From positions 22,245 through 86,244 of the forward strand of contig MU400688.1 in the NCBI GenBank assembly GCA_022578965.1: 64,000 nucleotides of DNA, given 5' to 3'. The translations under genes were made by a program, and so were the position numbers. Under the pieces are notes generated by a model that was not told where the DNA came from, made no database searches, and was given only the letters and a program-made list of their open reading frames with translations. Shown in pieces: positions 38,808-50,959 of this stretch; the first letter of the stretch is position 1, and each line of letters opens with the position of its first letter. The DNA is from Xylaria sp. FL1777 (taxonomy: Eukaryota > Ascomycota > Sordariomycetes > Xylariales > Xylariaceae).

Positions 38808-39689
38808 AGGTAGACACATAGTGAAATTAACAACGCGGGAGAATACAGTATGTGAAATTAAACTGTAACATTGCGCGCTTCTAGAACAAGCATATCGTAA
38901 TAACAGCTTTGCTCTATCTGGACATGCTAAGAAGGTTGGATTTTGCCGCACATGCGGCAAGAATAGCCGAACATGTGACCAAAATAGCTATGAAGCAACG
39001 CTATCTTTCGTAGCTATGTTGAAAAGGTTAGTGAATAGCTCCTAGCGCGAGCTAGATTCAGTAGAGGAACTGACACGATTTACGATAACTAGTTGTCACT
39101 TCTGAAATATGAGAGATATAGCGCCTATAATGAAAAGCTACTAGAGGGATTCGTAGATGCCTCTATTGCATATGTTTATATAGAACATAAATGTATAACA
39201 TGGTCGCCTCCAAGCGACTTGTAGTTATAACAAATGGCTACATCATCGTGAGATGTCTCTGCTCAATAATTACTAGTAGTCTTGGCCTCTTCGGCCATCG
39301 GGAGAGCTCAATTGGTATACATTATCCGTACTGCCGAGCAATACTAGCTTTTTATGACATTTGTGCTAGCATATTGACTAAATTTCAATAGAAGCCCCAT
39401 CACCACCGAGAACCAGTTATAGGTCTGGGCTAGGGTACAGCCGTAGAAATTGTAAAAGTCCCTAGGAGTAAGCAGGCTATAGAGACAGAATCTATCGTAA
39501 AGCCGACTACGACGTGGCAAACGTCTCGACTATTTTGTTTAGGTTCTACTTCCATCTCCAGATACCACCGTGCTTGTCTATTCAGCAACCTTTATCTTAC
39601 CCTAAAAGTGATGAAGCTGTTTATTCTGCTGCCTCTAGTATCAAGTCTCGTTCTCTCATAATTATGCTCCACTGACCACGTCTTCTTCA
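38808..39689. other. Intergenic region between gpi18 and the subtilase pseudogene
   Basis: AT-rich DNA with no intact gene. A hairpin-forming palindrome sits 136 bp after gpi18. A short frame at 39611-39661 encodes a signal-peptide-like run (MKLFILLPLVSSLVLS) that ends at a TAA; its position is too close to the subtilase His region to be a normal prepropeptide, so I do not link them firmly. Confidence 0.4.
38943..38960. repeat. Hairpin-forming inverted repeat after gpi18
   Basis: TTGCCGCA and TGCGGCAA are separated by only CA, a near-perfect palindrome of 18 nt. It lies 136 bp past the gpi18 stop codon. It could be part of the 3' end or a transposon footprint; neither is proven. Confidence 0.5.
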
Positions 39690-40290
39690 AGCGGGGTGAC
39701 CACAAGTCCATTGTAGGCTACAAGGCTGATGTAACTAAAGAAGAAGGTAATAAGCACGAGGCTGCTACCCATGTCATTGTAATCCAGAAGCTCGGCTCCA
39801 GCGGAGTTGGCGAGACCTGGAGCTTGGGCTTTTTCCATGGGTGCCACGTTCACAAGGATCCCCCTGATATTGTTCATATCTTTAGTTTAAAATTGGTATA
39901 AAAATAGTATGCCAACAATCATTGATGGGCTTCGATAGTCGACTACTGTCAGTCGCCTAAGTCGAGACTAATGGAGTTGGCTGTCCTGGGCATATCTTCA
40001 GGAGGCGTCTCCCATGCCGCTAATGACGCCGACCGCGGCCACTATTGATGGTGTGGTCGTCTCCGTTGCTGCTAGCAATTCGACTAACGACGTGTCACAG
40101 TAATTTGCTGCGTCAACCCAGAGTGCCGTCATCCCGACGACTATCGACTTGGAGGACAGAAGGTCGAGTTTTCCGACTGGGGTTCTGGTCTTGATGTCTT
40201 TGCTACACATTCGGGTCACTAGTGTCTAAGCCGGAGGTGACGATGTCACCAAAGCTATTAGCGGTAGAAGTATGTGTAAGGCTTCCTACG
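39690..40290 (+). pseudogene. Degraded subtilisin-family (S8, proteinase K-like) protease
   Basis: Motifs of a secreted serine protease occur in the right order but in different frames. A candidate catalytic His (DHKSIVG, His codon 39701-39703) is followed by IQKLGSSGVG at about 39782-39811, matching the family's VKVLGSSGSG. Then come LGISSGGVSHAANDA (39986-40030), GVVVSVAASNSTNDVS (40050-40097, with the oxyanion Asn codon at 40077-40079), a TAA at 40101, FAASTQSAV, and DLEDRRSSF. After a frameshift FSDWGSGLDVFA follows (40169-40204). A further shift leads to ISGRSM (40257-40274), holding the catalytic Ser codon 40269-40271 where the family has SGTSM. The Asn-to-Ser spacing is 64 codons, as in proteinase K (63). 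At least three frame changes and several stops make it non-functional. Family assignment is strong from the combined motifs; the ends are uncertain. Confidence 0.78.
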
Positions 40291-43200
40291 ACTCGATTGG
40301 TGAGAATGAGTTCCCATTGGTAGATATAGTGATAGCCTGCTTAATGTCTGTGGAGTTGTCGTAAAGCGCAGGATTATCGTGATAGCCACCAGCCTGGTAA
40401 AACAAACAAGGAAACCTCAGCTGGGTTGCATATAATAGTAGTAGTGATTACCAGGATGTCCGTTTATTTGATTTCGGAAGCCTAGATAAGAGTTGTTTGA
40501 AGAGACCGGGCGTCTTATATTAAGACATGATTCGAAAGTGGATGAGGGATGCAGGCAATGATAATAAAAACCTCACGACCCATATCCACAGTCTCACGGT
40601 CATTCGCTGTACTCCTAGGCCTAGGGAGAACGGATTTGCACTTGTTTGAATCTAAAATACACGAGCAGTCGAGTTATAAGACGAGTTGCAGATGGGCGGG
40701 AGTAAGATGAGCTGTGTTAGTTTTCATCACACACCGACTCGAGTATTTTCATTAAAGAGCGTCGTGATAGCGACTGAATTGTACCATTGGAAAAACAAGC
40801 CCCAGGCTACCAAGAATGGCCAGTTATGGTTGGCTGTAGGGTACGATTGATGATGCTCGGCGAAAGAGCTCTTGACTGTTTTGATAGCTCGCCCCTGACT
40901 GTATACATGCTTGTAATTTGTTTTGGAAATGCAGCTTTGTGCTAGTTGATATGTGTGTTGCTTCGCTACTGGAGAGACTCGACCCCGAGGATGGTGACTG
41001 CGTCCGAACCCCTTCAGGTAAAATAGTATAGGGGATAACGAGGCTTTGCGAGATCTAAACATGCATTCTTTGTCCGGTGACATATGAAGCAAAACAATCA
41101 GCTTTCTCTTCGATGCGGGGTATGGTAAAGCTTCGTACGTTTCATCACAACAACAAATTATCGCTGCCTGCCTACGAGATCCTGGCCGGCATTCTGCGGC
41201 CGCATGGGTGCATGCATGTTCTCTGCAAAACATACAATTTCTAGCTAATAGTGTAATGTCGGCTTTCGCCAAACAAGACTGCAGGGGTGGCAACGGAAAG
41301 TAGTTGCTCATCCTTCTACCGATAGGTCGTAACCCATACCTGCGGGATGCAGGTAGGGTTTCTTGATTTTGCCTTCATCCACCATGGAACGGCTCGCAGT
41401 GTAACACTTGCCGGGCCAAGGATCAAAAAGCTACGTTAGGCTGGGCATTCTCCAACTCCTCATAGGATTCACTAACTTATCTCGAATACTATCGTGCCGT
41501 ACACTGGTCTAGGTGCTTACTTGTCAGCTTGAGTGGTGGTACAACATTTGCTAGAGCTTCTTGAGTTCAGACCTCCTAGGTAAGATATCACGCTGGTCTT
41601 ACTACCGGCTAGAACCTTGTACTAGGACGGCAAGGATATCATATAACAGGGCCCTGGTTTAATCAAAGCATTGAGGACCAGGCACCATAGCCTTAAGTAC
41701 GGGTAGCAACGCGGTCCGTCAAGAAACAAGATTCACCATGCGGAGCAGCACAAGATTCTGGATTGTTAGATGAAGGAAATGCAGTATCATATGGAGTTCG
41801 AGGTAGGCTCTGATTTACTGATTCATATCCTGGAAGCACCGGTATGCAGCATGCAAGCATCCGGTAGGCCGGCGCATGCGAAATTCATGCGATGATTCTT
41901 GCCTGCGGGGTAATCTCATTAGGTTTGGGGTAAGATATTCCTCCCATGCGGTGTAGCATCGGGCCTTGGGCAGGAGGCTGAATTTTCTTGACTCACAATG
42001 TGTTTGACGTTATCACGACATCGGGAGGCAGCGGCCCGCAAACCGTAGAGTCTTGCGGATGCGTCCTTGACAGCTTAGGCTATAGTAAGCTATTCTCAAA
42101 CTAGGCAGTAAGCAACTATGATTTTCTAGGATGCATGGATGCTATCAAAGTGTGGTTTTGGGGAAGCAATCCTGGCCCTTGACTGTCTAGACGTGGGGAG
42201 CTTGTCGGAAAACTCCCTAGGGAGGTCGATGTATCTATCTACTTAGGTACAAATTCACAGCCTATGTGATCTTCGGTTGGGGCCGTGAGATGTGACTGAT
42301 AATATCTGAACATTGTGTTGTGAGGAGACGTATACTACTTACGTATCCTACAACTGTGCAGATGACATTAACATCATGAAGAACTATGACGTCGATATAA
42401 GGGCGATGAATTCTGCTTCCGTGGTTAACTTGAGCCAAGAACCGCTCTTTGAATACTTGGGAACCCTTTTCCCCCGAGATTGCATCTGATATGTTACATT
42501 ATCTCTCCTGGTATTATGACGCTCAGACGTGACGCTCTGATGAGCTTAGGCTCATATGTGACGATTGAGTGGACAACATTGAATAGTTTCATGCATACAA
42601 CATGTACTGTACATACAAACGTGCACGGGTTGAGCGCACAGATCCGCACCCGCTACGCACCGATAAGCCAGGTAGTTAGTTATACGCAGTAAGGCTGTTT
42701 GAGCACGTTGTACTGTGTGAGCTGCTTAAACCTGAATATAGCTCACATGGATGGGACAGTACAAAGCTGATTGATATACCCAAGGGACATCCGGTTTCGG
42801 ACGAACACATTCAGGAAGATTTTTCTGTATCACGCGAACGATTCGAGCGCTGCTATGTTTTGAATTGAGGCTGTTGTTGTACGAGATAGAGAGTGGCTTG
42901 TCAAGTAGGTCATAAAGCATTGAGATTTGCAGAAGCGAGCACCACGCTGTTATGCCGGCTACTAACGGGACTGCATGGCGATGCTACCCAAGACATTAAC
43001 GTCCCCCGATCATTCCGTTGGTCATTACGACTTCGTATCCTGGAATAACTGTGTCGCTCTGCTTGGTCAAGCGCGTTTGAGAATAGCAGCCGTTACTGAC
43101 TGACCAGAAGATCCGATATGAAGGTTGCAATTGCGACACAAACCGGTGTGCGGTGAACCCCCAATAATAAAAGCACGGGGCAGCTCGTTTCATGCGCCTG

Positions 43201-45446
43201 CGATTCATGCTGTTCGTTCGGTATCTTACATCTTACATGCTTAGGTATGACCAGCCAAAAAATTCCATGGTTAGAAGATCTGAATGTGACAGACAGTGTG
43301 AGTGAGGCTTTACTCCACGGCTTGGCGCGAAGTTACACTAAAGAGATCTAGGTTTTGCGATCTATCATCTGCTAACGACAATAACAAAATAATAGTTGTA
43401 AAGGCGCCTTGGCTCTATTCTCGACCGACGCCCATATTTGATTACCTCTTAAGCAAATCGTATAATGGTGATATTGGTTTCATTGAATCGATTGCTGCTT
43501 GTATAAGTTTACGGAGTCTCGAGTCATGTCTAGACTGGTGAGATGCTTCTAATCAAGTTTCCCCACCGTTTCGTTTTAAAGGCAGAAAGAAACCAATTTA
43601 CGTGTCTACTACTAGAGCTACTGAGTAGTAGGTGTATTGCCTTTTCGATCTCTTCAACTTTTTGGAAAGTTGATCATAGTACAATCAAGCTCTAGCTTCC
43701 ATCACTTCTGGGTACATGGCGCAAGATGCAGACGTTCAGAAGTGTGATCTACAGTTATTGGCTGAACTATCGATGAAAATACCAATGTTGTTAGGGTTTT
43801 GGAACTGGAATAGGAATGAAGTAACGGTCAGTCAGAGTTTTACTAGTATGCCTCGTTGAATGTCCTTGTGATAGAAAAAAGTGAGCGCTATTAAAGAGTA
43901 GTGCTGAGCTGCGGCATGTTGATATACGGTATACTAATACCTTGGGTATAATTCCTGCTACGGCGCACGAACCATGCGCGACATCAGAATAGACGCGCCA
44001 GCGGCAAATCCCGACCACTGCCGAACTGGACCCGGATACTCTATTCCAAGATACACCTGATACAAGTGATGATCTCGTCTGAGCTTGAATGATCTAGGGC
44101 CTATGGACGCAAATTAGTGTAGTATATACAGTACGCAATCAACAGGGCGTAAGTGAGAAAAATGTAGAGACTGGGCAATTGGCTTATACTAATTCCCGTA
44201 TCCTCGGACCGTATGTTTGTGCTCCGATTAGCTTATTAGGATCTAGGTACCCTAGCAACTACGTACTACCAAGGGGTATTTTAACAGGGATGAGCATGCT
44301 CAACCTCAGGGGTTAGGTATACGCTATCTTTACTACCTAGTATACACTATACCGTGTCTAGAAGGCTATATGCCATAGGTTGACGGCCCCTGACTCTCTC
44401 CATATTCCCGGCTCAATCTTGCTAATTGTTCCTGACCAGCGGGATGGCTCCGGAACGACATGGTAATCCCTAGTAGAACCTAGGGATACCTGCGTTTCGA
44501 AGTGTGCTAGTAGCTGTAGTTTCTAGATGGTTTCTCGGTGCCAAATTGCAGAGACCTAGTGTAATCAATACCTCCTGGTTTGGTCTAGCGATACCAAGCT
44601 GTCAGGATCACCCAGGATGTATGTACAAGAGTGGATTTAAGCGTTGCCATTTTGAAATGAAAGGCAGATGCCTGCACACTCACCTGCAACTTTCCTGTGT
44701 TATATCTTTACATGCATGGTGCGGATCGGATCCCCATTTTTTCATATTGCGGGAGAACATTTGACTTTTCGCGTTCTTTTCACAACCCTGTGAAGGGGAT
44801 TTCTATTTATTCTTTCCTCATTTCTTACACTCAATAATCCGACCTACTCGTAATAGCCGATGGCCGGTTTTATGTGAGGCTGTGTCTATCGAGACAAACG
44901 AGTTTATGTACCACCCCTGACGTCTAGGGTGTAGATCCTTCAGAAAAAGACGGACGATATTTGGCCTCATATTTGGGAAGCGTCTGGCCATATCTTTCTC
45001 ACGGCTTACTGGGTTCGTGGGTCTCTGGCATAGAATACTTGAAGTCTGTGCAAGTAGTTAGGGAGAGGAAAGACGACTGTCACAACGCAACCCCGAATCG
45101 AAACACATCGGCGCGCTTGCACATACAATGCTCGTGACGACTGAGAATTCACCACCCTTGAACTGAGCAGTTCCCAAAAGGATCAACTACGTCTCATCTG
45201 GTAACCCTGGCTGTCTCCTCGCTAGCCGAAATTCCCTCCTGGGACGACGGCGCCGAACTAAGTGTGCGTTACAACCATACTTAATATCTTCAAAGGCGCT
45301 TAGACCAGTCAACTCGTAACATCCTTCAGGCGATGTTCGGTGATTATAATTCTGGTCGCTGATAAAGTAGGGAAGGGAGTACAGCGACTAGGTCGCTGCC
45401 TGACAACGAAGAAACAGCTTGCCACTAACTCGGCCTGTTATTCAAA
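40291..45446. other. 5-kb stretch without a supported gene
   Basis: The longest frame, 40727-41311 on the minus strand (194 codons from ATG, Cys-rich near its N-terminus), has no recognised similarity and could arise by chance in this much non-coding DNA. Other frames are under 90 codons. One TACGCAGTA (complement of TACTGCGTA) is at 42683-42691. The last kilobase is the upstream region of the 969-residue gene. Further degraded genes like the neighbouring subtilase may be hidden here. Confidence 0.45.
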
Positions 45447-48356
45447 ATGGGTGGTGGGATAAAATCTAAATTCAAGTTCCCTGTGCCGGGTCGATCTGGC
45501 AAGAAACAGCAGGTTCAAACGGTTTCTGTTTCAGGCCCTCTATCGAAAGCACAAAGGATACTAGGTGCAGGTGGAATCAATACTGGTTCGTCGAGACTGA
45601 CAGTCGATCCTGGTCGGTCTTGGGAGACGAGTTCCACCGGCGGTATCAGCATATCAATATCCGAGAGCAGTGCGAGCCAAGCCACACATGACACCGGTGT
45701 CGAACGGGAGGATGGAAGGAAAATGCTCTGGGACGAGGAGTCCGCGATCATCCCGCGACCAATTCGAAGTGCGCATAGCTCTGGCCCAAGGGGTATAGCG
45801 ACGGGGCGCTCACCATTCAACGGTAGGAACGAGTCGCGTGATAATATAACGAATGTGTCTAGTAGAGGCAGACGGCTATCCTCATCGACGGTTGATACTC
45901 ATTACGATTCGGCGAAAATGCCCCTCGCGATATCGCAACAAACATCGAATTCAGCCATGGCCAAGGGCCTTCCGACCAAGGTCACCGAGCTCCTAGATAT
46001 GGATGGGAGCTTAGCGGGCACGCAAGCTGCGAAGAAGAAGCCTGCGAGGCTCGACCTTTCGCGTTTACGACCGAAAGGATACAAGGACCGGAATAGAAAC
46101 GTCCCTAGTGTCGAAGCTATTCACGGTAGTAATTATGATAGGCGTTCACCATCCTTTATGACACAAACACCAGTGTCACCAATGCTGTCGGGCTCTACAG
46201 CGGAGGCCCGTCAGAGAACCCCGCGAAAACTCACAAAGCAACAGAATACGCGGCAGTCTCCTCAGTCTAAGGGCATCACTGAACCTACTGGATTGCACCA
46301 GCTCTACCATCATTATGAGCAGATGTCGTTTCAAAATGAAGAGCCATTGACAGAGGAGGTTGAGCGAGGACACTCAACTGCCCACGTAGAACGAGGTCCA
46401 AACAACCTAAGACCGGCCAGCACGTTTACACAAAGCCTCATCGCACCACTACCCGTGCCACTACCTCGGGGGCAAGACACAAATTGGAGCCATTTGCGCA
46501 ATGATTCCCATGACAGCCGGATGGCGGCCTCGATAGTAGAGTCATCAGGCGGACTCCAAGTACATTCTGCTTCAAGAAAAGACTATGCAGGTAGCATATC
46601 AAGTCGCCATACACGGACGTCGAAAGCGTCGCCGTCGAGTAAGAGTATATTAGAGTCGGATCGGTTGCAAAGCAGTGTATTATCACTCTCGGATTCTTCG
46701 GACGACGAAGCTCTTGGGCCAACCCCGCTAGCACCTAGTTCTCATCGCGAAAATACTACGCATGACGTAGTCCCCGAACATTCTAATCCGAGTAAAATAC
46801 ACCAGAGCCTAAGCCAGAACCATAACCATATGCAAGGAGCCGTAGGTCCAAGAAAATTCATGCCTTCACTGAACCAGGTAGACGAACGCCTTGTAGTCAA
46901 GTCTGCGTCGAGAGCTCAGACTGGCCGATCACCATCAAACAACACCATACGCTCTAGTCAATCTTCTATGAGCACACTAACTCCAGCGCATTTATTGTCG
47001 CCCTTAGTTGCCGATACCCGATTCTCGTCGAGGTCTACGGAGACAATTGATACGCTGGGCTCCTCTAACCAACCTGGCTATGGGGTTCAAGAAGCACGGA
47101 CAGTGGCATTCGTACCGTTAGCGCCAAAAAACGAAGCTGCCGCCAAGGTTTCTATGTCTGAAGGTGCTCATCATCTAGACAAAGTCCTCTTACGGCAGAA
47201 TAGCAACGCTACGTCACATATCTCCCGTTCCTCTGACCAACCCACTCCGCCTCTATCACCTAATAGCGTAGAGTTTTATGTGCCGTCTCGCGAGTCCCTC
47301 CAAAGGCAGGCCATGGCAAATGGCTCTAGCGAGGCTCATAATGCGCGCTTGATGGCAGTCACAAGACAGGAAGAGATGCTGTTAGCGGCGCTACGACAGA
47401 AGAGGGCTAAGATGCGCGAGACGGTCATCTCAGAAGCTGACGAGGACGGAAACAGCCGAACAAGTCGCTCAAGTCGGGGTAGCTTCAAGAACGAGAAGAG
47501 ATCAAATATGAGCAGTAGTAAGGGCGTACATGGAACCCCTGCCGATCCTTGGCCGAAGAGAGCCTCCTCGCTCTTCATAACAGGCTCTCGGGAACATCTT
47601 CGCGAAGTTGGTCGACAGAATGGCATGCGCAAGGATCTGCGCGATATAGACATACCTTCTACAGCGAGCCGCAGCGACGCGACAGAGAGGACCTCAATAT
47701 CGGCTACTGAATCTACGACCTTGACGACATTCGATTCTCGGAACGATCAATTTCATTCATATCTTGACCATCCCACAGATGGCACGAACACGACCGAAGG
47801 GAGCTTGGACTTCAGTGATGATTACATGTATGACAGTGACGGGGAAGATCTCATAGTTAATGAGCGACGCACCAGCCGCATGCAATCCCAGCGAGACAGC
47901 GGATATAGTGCGCCTCGGGGGAATAGAAGTGGCAGTGCCGGTAACCGACGGGAGAGCAGCAGCTACAGTAGCCAGTCTCGAAGGACCTCGATTCCCGCCA
48001 ATTTTCTTGCTGCTCCCCTCAAAGGGCGGCGTCTACAAGACGTGCCTGAGGTTGAAGTCCAACCGGAATACAACGAGGACGTGGATGCGGACGAGCTAGA
48101 TGAAGATAGTCTCGATGACTTTCCGCAGCCCCCAATGCCACCGCCGTCCTGGCCGCTGCCACCTCGACCAGAAAAGGCTACGACGAAACCAGAGAGTCCT
48201 GCTTCTGCGAGCTTCCTCCATCCGTCGAGCGCCATGCAACAGCGCCACTCACCAGAGCACACAGTCGGTCACATGAAGAACAAGAGGAGCATGGTACGAT
48301 TGAGTGCCGTGGGACAATCAAGCTCTCCGATGCCTTGGTGGGGCGACGATGATTGA
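45447..48356 (+). CDS. Large disordered fungal protein of unknown function, 969 residues
   Basis: An intronless frame of 969 codons from ATG. Most of it is low-complexity and rich in Ser, Arg, Pro and acidic residues, so largely disordered. Distinct segments are a basic N-terminus (MGGGIKSKFKFPVPGRSGKK) followed by PLSKAQRILG, which looks like a short conserved motif, and a predicted helical or coiled-coil segment at about residues 625-660 (NARLMAVTRQEEMLLAALRQ, then KRAKMRE). Many Ser/Arg-rich stretches offer phosphorylation sites. An acidic segment (EVQPEYNEDVDADELDEDSL) precedes a proline-rich stretch (PQPPMPPPSWPLPPRP), and the protein ends in MPWWGDDD. No signal peptide or membrane segment. 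The pattern resembles signalling or cytoskeletal scaffold proteins, but that is inference; I do not recognise a named family. Confidence 0.8.
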   Translation: MGGGIKSKFKFPVPGRSGKKQQVQTVSVSGPLSKAQRILGAGGINTGSSRLTVDPGRSWETSSTGGISISISESSASQATHDTGVEREDGRKMLWDEESAIIPRPIRSAHSSGPRGIATGRSPFNGRNESRDNITNVSSRGRRLSSSTVDTHYDSAKMPLAISQQTSNSAMAKGLPTKVTELLDMDGSLAGTQAAKKKPARLDLSRLRPKGYKDRNRNVPSVEAIHGSNYDRRSPSFMTQTPVSPMLSGSTAEARQRTPRKLTKQQNTRQSPQSKGITEPTGLHQLYHHYEQMSFQNEEPLTEEVERGHSTAHVERGPNNLRPASTFTQSLIAPLPVPLPRGQDTNWSHLRNDSHDSRMAASIVESSGGLQVHSASRKDYAGSISSRHTRTSKASPSSKSILESDRLQSSVLSLSDSSDDEALGPTPLAPSSHRENTTHDVVPEHSNPSKIHQSLSQNHNHMQGAVGPRKFMPSLNQVDERLVVKSASRAQTGRSPSNNTIRSSQSSMSTLTPAHLLSPLVADTRFSSRSTETIDTLGSSNQPGYGVQEARTVAFVPLAPKNEAAAKVSMSEGAHHLDKVLLRQNSNATSHISRSSDQPTPPLSPNSVEFYVPSRESLQRQAMANGSSEAHNARLMAVTRQEEMLLAALRQKRAKMRETVISEADEDGNSRTSRSSRGSFKNEKRSNMSSSKGVHGTPADPWPKRASSLFITGSREHLREVGRQNGMRKDLRDIDIPSTASRSDATERTSISATESTTLTTFDSRNDQFHSYLDHPTDGTNTTEGSLDFSDDYMYDSDGEDLIVNERRTSRMQSQRDSGYSAPRGNRSGSAGNRRESSSYSSQSRRTSIPANFLAAPLKGRRLQDVPEVEVQPEYNEDVDADELDEDSLDDFPQPPMPPPSWPLPPRPEKATTKPESPASASFLHPSSAMQQRHSPEHTVGHMKNKRSMVRLSAVGQSSSPMPWWGDDD

Positions 48357-50959
48357 AAACAATATGCCTCTCGACCCCTATAATTCATACATACTCACAC
48401 TCACGATACACTATGCCGACCACTTGGGTTGCATTACCTTTATTATGTAATTACTACAATTCATGCCACCCAGCGATCAGCTATGGACGGGTTTTCCTAC
48501 ATCTGGGCGTTCTATTAGGCCTGCTTCTTTCTCATGTTTTCACTCGGCGCAATCCCCCCGAGCAATAATTTTACTTTGTAGCTATACATATTGCATTGAG
48601 CGGTTCCTGGATATTGGACACAGGCATTATATTAATACTGGGCGGGAGCGGGACAAAATGGTCTCCAAGAGTTAGGTACTTACGGACGGGGTGGGATGAT
48701 CGCTTAATGGATAATGCATTATATGAGTTGGGCTCTCTAAGGTTCCCAGCACCCCATGAACATGCATCTAAGTAGGAAGGTAGCACGACTGCTTCTGTAG
48801 TAGTCAAAAACTTGGCATGATCTTTAATGTTATCGAGGACGTAATTTGCGGTGTCCTGTTGATGATGAGTCGAAATACATTGCCCGACACTGGGGGAAAT
48901 TGATTAGCGATCTAAGACCACGAGACCTACTTGTCTGCATGCTTCTGTGCATAGTTTATATTTTCTGTCTCTGCAGTCTCACTCACACGTTCTCGCTGTT
49001 GATTGGGCACGTCCAAAAGCCAGTAAGTTCTCCCGGTCGATCCCAGTGATCCTCCCCCGCTCGTGGTCGCGTCGTGTGAGCTCAACTGGTGTCTCTCTTT
49101 CGGCCCCCATCCGGCAGCCATACAATGCAGCAGACGGGTAGGCAGAGATGATCCGCAGGCTGGTGCGGCACGGGAGGTCGCCACGATGCACTTACAGTGT
49201 AAACATGTAGGTCTACATGCACGTAAGACGGCAATATTACACTCAGTGGTCGAACAGAGGCGTCCTACAGTATATACTAGGTAGTCAGATCCCTCTGAAG
49301 GCGGCCAACACGTGTGTATATATGTACATACCTACCTAGGGAGTACAGTATAGGTATACTAGAATTCTAGGACGAGATTCTAATCCACCCCCGCATCCTT
49401 CCACATGCAAAGCTAGGTTCGCTGGTTAGGGTCACGGGCACGTGTACACCTGTAATAGGGATTCGGATTGGCGCGAGGATATACATGTAGGTTTAGGTCG
49501 GTGTTCTTGTTGAGGACGATGATACGAAGACTTAACAGTCTATACAAGACTGCACCTATGACAAGTCGATAATCTAAAAAATGAGAAGAGTTGGGACGAA
49601 ATATAAATGAACCCCAGATGCCGGAGTCGGTAACGGGATGACAATAGCATAGAGCTATGTATGTATGTAGGTGCCTCGATTGATGGAGCTTGCGAGATCT
49701 TATGGGATCGTCAGCACAACGAAACGGAGATTTACTTGGTCAGTTCCTCCCGATGATTACGCCCCGAAGATCCACGCTAACAGGTCACCCACAGCACCCA
49801 CAGAAATTACTGCTATGATAGGGCATCTTAGGGCAGGGGAATGGGTAATGGGGGCTGGGCACCAACCACGTAATGATGCAGTAAATCCCAAAGTTAAACT
49901 CACTGCTCGTGGGTACCTAATTTACGACATTATCGCCGTGGACCTTACTCATATTTTATGTAGGTACTTGTTTTGGATTAAAGAAAACCAAGAGAGAGGG
50001 AGGGGAAATAATGACAAAAAAAGACCGATGGCCCAAGTACCTAGTATAAAGTACAGAAGGGGAGATCTCTAGAGATGCATTTCATTAGTGAGGTTGGGGT
50101 TGAGAGCTTGAGCCATGGAGGTGGGATCCTGCGGACCCAATCCAACGCTATGCCTGACATCTATTACGTACCTAACTCAGCACCTAGGTAGATAGAAGTT
50201 AGAACGGGATCCAGACCTGAAAGCGCCATTGATATCATTGTGGGCGATCTCCCCCGTCCCACACTCTCTTGATGAAGAACTACAAGAAAACAAGTAATCT
50301 GTCAATATCCTTTGAAGCTCATATTAGTGGCGGTCTGTTCGTTTATTTTTTTCTTTCTTTCTTAAATGTCTAGTCGAACCGATTGCGCCTTCAAGACACC
50401 CATACTAGTAGTTCCTACTTACTGAACATTCCGGCACTTGTAACTTGTCTGCTATAAGCCACTGCGACTTAAAAGTGAAGGCGAGGGTTACATCGTCGAC
50501 TGTGGTGAAGCACTCTCCTGAGTACCCATCTGTCCTCAGGGTGATTCACTTCTGCTCGAGCATCCGGGGCCCTGGTCAGTTCGGTTGCACTAGAGAAGCT
50601 GGGGCACGCACTGAAACCTGCATGCAGCTTTTTTTCTGATTTGCATACTTTGTTTGCCCCAACTTTTGGCGACTACATCATCTCCAATATACCCTCCTTG
50701 CTGTTGTGCAGCCTGCTTTCCACACGACTCTTATGCCGCCGACAGGACCGCCGCAAAACCTCCTTCCGTTGCCGCTCTCATTATCCGTACGATAAAAAGA
50801 CCTACGCTACCCAATTGATCAATCATCTTGACGCGATACGCCGATACTAGCTTGACGAAGCTCGAGGCCGGGGCGGGATAGCTGGGAGCAGCGACTACAA
50901 AGACGCGTTGGAGGCGCAAATTGGGGAATCACCTTATATAAAAAGATTACTGCTTCACT
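48357..50959. other. Intergenic region upstream of the nucleotide-sugar transporter gene
   Basis: About 2.6 kb, no supported gene. The frame at 49671-50072 starts at a non-ATG codon and has no similarity. The segment near 49312-49370 is rich in TACATACCTACCTAGG-like words. The last few hundred bases should contain the transporter promoter. Confidence 0.5.

Noticed and set aside
39611..39661. Signal-peptide-like start of the subtilase pseudogene
   Set aside because: It lies only about 30 codons before the presumed catalytic His, whereas the family has a propeptide and about 70 mature residues in between; linkage is not supported.
40727..41311. A 194-codon ATG-initiated frame on the minus strand, Cys-rich near the N-terminus
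   Set aside because: No recognised similarity, no signal peptide and no intron signals. In about 40 kb of non-coding DNA one chance frame of this length is not surprising.
43040..43170. Short plus-strand reading with Cys-rich text (YEGCNCDTNRCAVNPQ) resembling a secreted peptide
   Set aside because: Flanked by stops, no start or signal peptide, and no family recognised; too short to distinguish from chance.
49671..50072. 133-codon plus-strand frame
   Set aside because: Begins at a non-ATG codon, with no similarity and no splice partners.
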